Below are positions 59,974 to 64,000 of a stretch of DNA of 64,000 nt, one piece after another. A model generated the notes under the pieces. The model saw only the letters and a program-made list of their open reading frames with translations, made no database searches and was not told the DNA's origin. Source of the DNA: Pedobacter sp. AK013 (GTDB taxonomy: Bacteria > Bacteroidota > Bacteroidia > Sphingobacteriales > Sphingobacteriaceae); contig NZ_JACHCQ010000018.1 of NCBI RefSeq assembly GCF_014205835.1, forward strand, positions 62,001 to 126,000, in the 5' to 3' direction. Position numbers and translations under genes: made by a program. The stretch's first letter is position 1; the number at the start of each line of letters is the position of its first letter.

Positions 59974-61464
59974 ATGTTTAGAAAATTTATTTCGCAAAAC
60001 GCATTTTTATACGCTTTGCTTATTGTGGTTGGATTTACAATATCTTGTAAAAAATCGAAAACTGAGCCGGATAGCAATGCTGTGCCACAAGGCACTTCCG
60101 GAACCAGGGATGAATTGACTAAAGATTCGATTTACCTGTATGCGCAGCAAACTTATTATTGGAATGTAGGGATGCCAAGCTATTCTGCCTTTAATCCAAG
60201 ACAATACAGTTCAAATAATGCGGTTTTAGCTGCTTTAAAGGCATTACCAAGTACAGGAGGGAAAGATAAATATTCGTTTATCGATGATGGAACTGTAGCT
60301 GGCGAATTAGGTGGCGTAGGTGGAGATTTTGGTTTCTCGGTATTTTTTGCTGGCCCGAGTGATTTAAGAATCAAATATGTATATGCTGGGTCTCCCGCTG
60401 GTGTTCAAGGTTTGAAAAGAGGCTATCAGATTACAAAAATTAATGGTAGTACGGATATCAATACAACTGATGCAAGGATAGATTATATAGTAAATGCTAT
60501 TTTTGGTACAAACCCAACAGTTACATTAACGGTTTTAAAACCAGATGGGACCAGTCAGGATGTAACGATAACCAAAGCGAGTTATAGTATCAACCCGATA
60601 CTTTTTACCAAAACTTATACTATTGGCGCAAAAAAGGTGGGTTATATTGTATTCAATAGCTTTACTACTAATTCTGCTACGTTATTGGATGCTGCATTTG
60701 CTCAGTTTGCAACAGATGGCGTTAGCGAGTTGGTTGTTGATTTAAGATATAACGGTGGTGGTTCGGTAGCCACATCAGAGGCTTTTACAAATTTAATTGC
60801 CCCTCCTTCGCAAAACGGAAAAGTAATGTATACCACTTACTGGACGCAGACTATGCAGGATAATCAAGCCACTATTCTTCAAAACCAGAAGTTTTATGCT
60901 AAAGGTAACGATGGTGTAACACGGATGTATTCTTATTTTGATTATTCTTATAAGCCTACGGTTGCAGCCGGAAATCAGGAAGTTTTTGCTAAACGGGGAC
61001 CATTGAATAACCTAGCCAGGGTCTATTTTATTGTAACTAGCAGTACTGCATCAGCAAGTGAGTTATTAATTAATAATTTAAAGCCTGTAATAGATGTTAA
61101 ACTCATCGGTAAGAAAACTTATGGCAAGCCAGTTGGTTTTTTCTCTATCCGTATTGATAAAAATGATTTATACATTCCACAATTTGAAACCAAAAATCAA
61201 TTAAATCAAGGTGGTTATTTTGATGGGATGGCAGTTGATAAAGATATTTTTGATGATGTAACCAAAGATTTTGGAGATCCGACAGAAAAACTATTGGCAC
61301 AGGCCTTATACTATTCGGCGAATGGAGGTTTCTCTTCTGTAATTAAGGATAATGCCATTAGCAGTACTTCACCACTATCTAAAACCCAGGTTGAAGATCT
61401 TTCTGGTAAATTGGACCATGAGTTTAAAGGTATGATTGAAACCAGGAAACTGAAATTTAAGTAG
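59974..61464 (+). CDS. S41-family (C-terminal-processing type) peptidase, lipoprotein
   Basis: The 496-aa protein has a lipoprotein signal peptide with lipobox FTISC (Cys25). A PDZ-like domain (about 125-205, with YAGSPAGVQGLKRGYQITKI) is followed by the S41 catalytic domain, with ELVVDLRYNGGGS, the Ser region TSSTASASELL and the Lys in GKKTYGKP. It should cleave peptides or proteins in the periplasm or at the outer membrane. It is the last gene of a three-gene unit and is followed by a terminator. Confidence 0.92.
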   Translation: MFRKFISQNAFLYALLIVVGFTISCKKSKTEPDSNAVPQGTSGTRDELTKDSIYLYAQQTYYWNVGMPSYSAFNPRQYSSNNAVLAALKALPSTGGKDKYSFIDDGTVAGELGGVGGDFGFSVFFAGPSDLRIKYVYAGSPAGVQGLKRGYQITKINGSTDINTTDARIDYIVNAIFGTNPTVTLTVLKPDGTSQDVTITKASYSINPILFTKTYTIGAKKVGYIVFNSFTTNSATLLDAAFAQFATDGVSELVVDLRYNGGGSVATSEAFTNLIAPPSQNGKVMYTTYWTQTMQDNQATILQNQKFYAKGNDGVTRMYSYFDYSYKPTVAAGNQEVFAKRGPLNNLARVYFIVTSSTASASELLINNLKPVIDVKLIGKKTYGKPVGFFSIRIDKNDLYIPQFETKNQLNQGGYFDGMAVDKDIFDDVTKDFGDPTEKLLAQALYYSANGGFSSVIKDNAISSTSPLSKTQVEDLSGKLDHEFKGMIETRKLKFK

Positions 61465-61482
61465 TTAACTATCTTAATACAG

Positions 61483-61520
61483 AAAAGGTCGGCTTTGTAG
61501 TTCAAAACCGGCCTTTTTTT
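61483..61520 (+). terminator. Terminator of the S41 peptidase unit
   Basis: AAAAGGTCGG (61483-61492) pairs with CCGGCCTTTT (61508-61517, one G-T pair) and continues in a T-run, 19 bp after the stop. Confidence 0.88.
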
Positions 61521-61611
61521 ATATAATTATTACAGTAAATGTGCAAAAAGGTGTTGCATTTTTTCTAAAAAATCGATAAGCTTGTTTAACATTAATCGTT
61601 AAAGAGACATC

Positions 61612-61878
61612 ATGCCAATAGAAATTGTAGAAAAGGAACACATCAGTTATTTAAATATCATCAATGCAAAAGAAGATCACTCCGAAGAATTAAAAACAAA
61701 ACTTAATGAAGCTCAGCGGTTGGGGAACGAATTTAAATCAAAAGCAGTTATCACCTTTAATACAACCATCGGCGCAAAACGTGTTGATACCACCGTTTGG
61801 GCAGTAACAGAGAAATATATACAGCTAAAAAACAATATTCATATTCCGTTAAAAAGTTTAATCGATATCGATTTTTAA
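61612..61878 (+). CDS. Conserved small protein of unknown function
   Basis: The 88-aa protein has no signal peptide or membrane helix. It has an N-terminal part with a helix (DHSEELKTKLNEAQRLGNEF) and a C-terminal beta-rich part (KRVDTTVWAVTEKYIQLKNN, then IPLKSLIDIDF). The start ATG follows a terminator and a 90-bp gap. It is next to dprA in the same direction. The family is not recognised. Confidence 0.75.
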   Translation: MPIEIVEKEHISYLNIINAKEDHSEELKTKLNEAQRLGNEFKSKAVITFNTTIGAKRVDTTVWAVTEKYIQLKNNIHIPLKSLIDIDF

Positions 61879-61927
61879 GCTTGCTATAAGGAAATAAATC
61901 ATCCCGCATTTATTTAACCTTAAAAAT

Positions 61928-63022
61928 ATGAGCACGCTACATAAAATTGCCTTAACTTTTATTAAATCTATTGGCCCTGTAACGGCCAAAAATCTTCTTG
62001 CCTATTGTGGAAGTGCTGAAAATATATTTTCGGCATCTAAAAAACAATTGTTACAGATTCCGGGCATTGGAGAAAAAACTGTTGAAGCCATCCGTGGCAC
62101 CGATGCGTTAACGAGGGCGCAGCAGGAACTCGATTTTGTTGAAAAACACGATATCGAAGTATTGTTCTTCTCCGACGGTAAGTTCCCCAAACGTTTAAAA
62201 AACTGTTTCGACTCCCCAATTTTGCTTTATTCCAAAGGCACTGCTGATTTTAACCAGCAGCGCATCATCAGCATTGTTGGCACCCGTAATGCAACAAGCT
62301 ATGGGAAAAATCTCTGTAAGGAATTATGCGAAGTTTTAGCGCCGTATAATGTTTTGATCGTTAGTGGCCTGGCTTATGGCATCGATGTAACTGCTCATAA
62401 AGAATGTTTAACAAATAATATTCCCACAGTTGGAGTGCTTGGCCATGGATTAGATCGGATGTATCCAAAAATTCATAAAGCGGTTGCTCAGAAAATGGTT
62501 TTGAATGGAGGCCTGCTTACCGAGTTTCCAATCTTGACCAACCCCGATCGGCCTAATTTTCCACAAAGAAACCGGATTATTGCAGGTATTGCAGATGCCA
62601 CTGTTGTAGTTGAAGCATCAATAAAAGGTGGCGCCTTAATTACTGCAGAAATTGCTAATTCTTACAATAAAGATGTATATGCCTTTCCAGGTAGAACAAA
62701 TGACGTTTTTTCAGAAGGATGTAATTTCCTGATCAAGACCAATAGAGCTGGATTAATCACTAATGCTAACGACTTGATTTATTATTTGGGCTGGGATGAT
62801 GAAATAAAGGTTAAGCATAATACGCAACAAACTACACTGCAGTTAATGCTTACTCCTAACGAGCAACGGGTTGTTGATGCCTTACAAAATGGTCAACTTT
62901 CCATTGATGAGCTTTGCACTCAATTAAATATGCAGCAAAGTAAATTGGCAATTGTAATCCTTACATTAGAGATGCAGGGCATTATTGTTTCTTTGCCAGG
63001 GAAAATATATAAACTCCTCTAA
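61928..63022 (+). CDS. dprA: DNA-processing protein DprA
   Basis: This Rossmann-like protein loads RecA onto incoming single-stranded DNA in natural transformation. An N-terminal helix-hairpin-helix (LLQIPGIGEKTVEAI), the core (ISIVGTRNATSYG, SGLAYGIDVTAH, GVLGHGLDRMYP, FPQRNRIIAG and GALITAEIA) and a C-terminal winged helix (about 300-364, with QRVVDALQNGQLSIDELC) are present. At 364 aa it is full length. Many bacteria keep it without being known to be competent. Confidence 0.94.
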   Translation: MSTLHKIALTFIKSIGPVTAKNLLAYCGSAENIFSASKKQLLQIPGIGEKTVEAIRGTDALTRAQQELDFVEKHDIEVLFFSDGKFPKRLKNCFDSPILLYSKGTADFNQQRIISIVGTRNATSYGKNLCKELCEVLAPYNVLIVSGLAYGIDVTAHKECLTNNIPTVGVLGHGLDRMYPKIHKAVAQKMVLNGGLLTEFPILTNPDRPNFPQRNRIIAGIADATVVVEASIKGGALITAEIANSYNKDVYAFPGRTNDVFSEGCNFLIKTNRAGLITNANDLIYYLGWDDEIKVKHNTQQTTLQLMLTPNEQRVVDALQNGQLSIDELCTQLNMQQSKLAIVILTLEMQGIIVSLPGKIYKLL

Positions 63023-63167
63023 GCAAATTGAAATTGCATTTTACCCAATAATCAATCTATAATGCCTATCATAATTATAGATTATGCAATTAAATTCTTT
63101 TAAATTTTAATTTTCGAAATTATGTTTCAAATAAAATATAGTTTATAAAATAGTTAATGCCTTTGCT

Positions 63168-63175
63168 TAATTTTG
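63168..63175 (+). promoter_or_regulatory. -7 box directly before the cysteine synthase start codon
   Basis: TAATTTTG fits TAnnTTTG and ends four bases before the ATG at 63180. TTTA at 63142-63145 gives a 22-base spacer, longer than usual. An AT-rich stretch (63023-63167) precedes it. Confidence 0.5.
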
Positions 63176-63179
63176 CGAT

Positions 63180-64000
63180 ATGTGGTACAATAATATTTTA
63201 GAAACCATTGGCAATACGCCATTGGTTAAATTAAATACGATAACAAAAGGAGTTCCGGGAACAATTCTGGCGAAAATAGAGACTACGAATCCGGGTAATT
63301 CAATTAAAGACCGTATGGCGGTTAAAATGATTGAAGATGCCGAGAAAAGCGGTAAGCTAAAACCAGGCGGAACAATTATAGAAGGAACATCTGGGAACAC
63401 AGGTATGGGCTTGGCTATGGCGGCCATTATTAAAGGTTACAAATGTATTTTTACCACAACTGATAAACAATCGAAAGAAAAGGTAGATGCTTTACGTGCA
63501 TTTGGTGCCGAAGTAATCGTTTGCCCTACAAACGTTGAACCTGAAGATCCCCGTTCATATTATTCTGTTTCTTCGCGTTTAGAACGCGAGGTTCCTAATT
63601 CATGGAAACCGAATCAGTATGATAATTTAGCCAACTCACAAGCACATTATGAGCAAACTGGTCCTGAGATATGGGCGCAAACAGAAGGTAAAATTACACA
63701 TTTGGTAGTTGGTGTAGGTACGGGTGGAACCATTTCAGGAACCGGGAAATATTTGAAAGAAAAAAATCCGGATATTAAAGTATGGGGAATCGATACCTAT
63801 GGTTCGGTTTTCAAGAAATATAAAGAGACAGGTATATTTGATAAGGATGAGATTTATCCATACATCACAGAAGGTATTGGCGAAGATTTCCTTCCCGCAA
63901 ATGTTAATTTTGATGTAATTGATCTATTTGAAAAAGTTACAGATAAAGATGCTGCATTAATGACGCGCGATATTGCGCGTAAAGAGGGTATTTTTGTGGG
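63180..64000 (+). CDS. Cysteine/cystathionine beta-synthase family enzyme (partial, runs off the window)
   Basis: This fold-type II PLP enzyme joins serine or O-acetylserine with sulfide or homocysteine. The 273 codons present begin MWYNNILETIGNTPLVKL. They include the PLP lysine K43 in NPGNSIKDRM, the loop EGTSGNTG and the phosphate loop GVGTGGTISGTG. The stretch RLEREVPNSWKPNQYDN and the later YITEGIGEDFLP resemble cystathionine beta-synthases, which often carry C-terminal CBS domains; that part lies outside the window. The gene continues past base 64000. It would use sulfide from the pathway at the start of the window if it acts as cysteine synthase. Confidence 0.9.
   Translation, partial: MWYNNILETIGNTPLVKLNTITKGVPGTILAKIETTNPGNSIKDRMAVKMIEDAEKSGKLKPGGTIIEGTSGNTGMGLAMAAIIKGYKCIFTTTDKQSKEKVDALRAFGAEVIVCPTNVEPEDPRSYYSVSSRLEREVPNSWKPNQYDNLANSQAHYEQTGPEIWAQTEGKITHLVVGVGTGGTISGTGKYLKEKNPDIKVWGIDTYGSVFKKYKETGIFDKDEIYPYITEGIGEDFLPANVNFDVIDLFEKVTDKDAALMTRDIARKEGIFV

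Overview
The window reads as a chromosomal segment from a Bacteroidota bacterium, most likely a Pedobacter-like member of the Sphingobacteriaceae. The evidence is AT-rich DNA, an absence of clear Shine-Dalgarno sites, promoters of the Bacteroidota type (TTTG, about 19 nt, TAnnTTTG), a short primary sigma factor lacking region 1.1, and typical neighbours (tig-clpP-clpX, AMP nucleosidase, sucC, DprA). No rRNA, CRISPR array, prophage or transposase gene was seen. Assignment to genus is inference.

Region 1 (1-9.2 kb) is an assimilatory sulfate reduction and siroheme block. It holds a ferredoxin-type sulfite/nitrite reductase with an extra C-terminal helical (HEPN-like) domain, uroporphyrinogen-III methyltransferase, a fused precorrin-2 dehydrogenase/TauE-type membrane protein, CysH, CysD and CysN, followed by a bestrophin-type channel. 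A second, divergent methyltransferase (9.9 kb) follows a small lipoprotein gene. A cysteine/cystathionine synthase begins at the far end of the window (63.2 kb). Region 2 (11-18.5 kb) is storage-sugar metabolism: GlgA, GlgC, a GH15 glucoamylase/trehalase-type hydrolase and, convergently, a fused trehalose-6-phosphate synthase/phosphatase.

Region 3 (18.6-42.2 kb) is the most unusual part. A membrane histidine kinase and an NtrC-type response regulator face an efflux-type cassette: an HlyD/RND-type adaptor, an ABC ATPase, seven consecutive full-length MacB/FtsX-type permeases (each about 790-805 aa) and a second ABC ATPase. The divergent intergenic region carries a plausible sigma-54 promoter and two 16-bp interrupted palindromes centred 21 bp apart, a classic enhancer layout. 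Three of the spacers around the permeases contain short remnants of a permease gene end, suggesting that the array was once longer.

Region 4 (42.2-50.6 kb) holds a BtuF-like protein, a small lipoprotein, two identical tRNA-Leu(TAG) genes, trigger factor, a four-helix-bundle (23S intervening-sequence type) gene inserted between tig and clpP, ClpP, ClpX, AMP nucleosidase and the primary sigma factor. Region 5 (51-64 kb) holds a DUF2975 pair with a Cro/CI-type regulator, SucC, a small regulator/membrane-protein operon with a palindromic operator, LolD, a three-gene unit (pre-ATP-grasp-like stub, degenerate HAD protein, S41 protease lipoprotein), DprA and the partial cysteine synthase.

The intergenic DNA is notable in itself. 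It is full of dispersed palindromic elements of several families and of 'word-repeat' spacers, in which short phrases and their reverse complements recur just upstream of start codons. Three genes have a -7 promoter box ending exactly four bases before the start codon, suggesting leaderless transcription.
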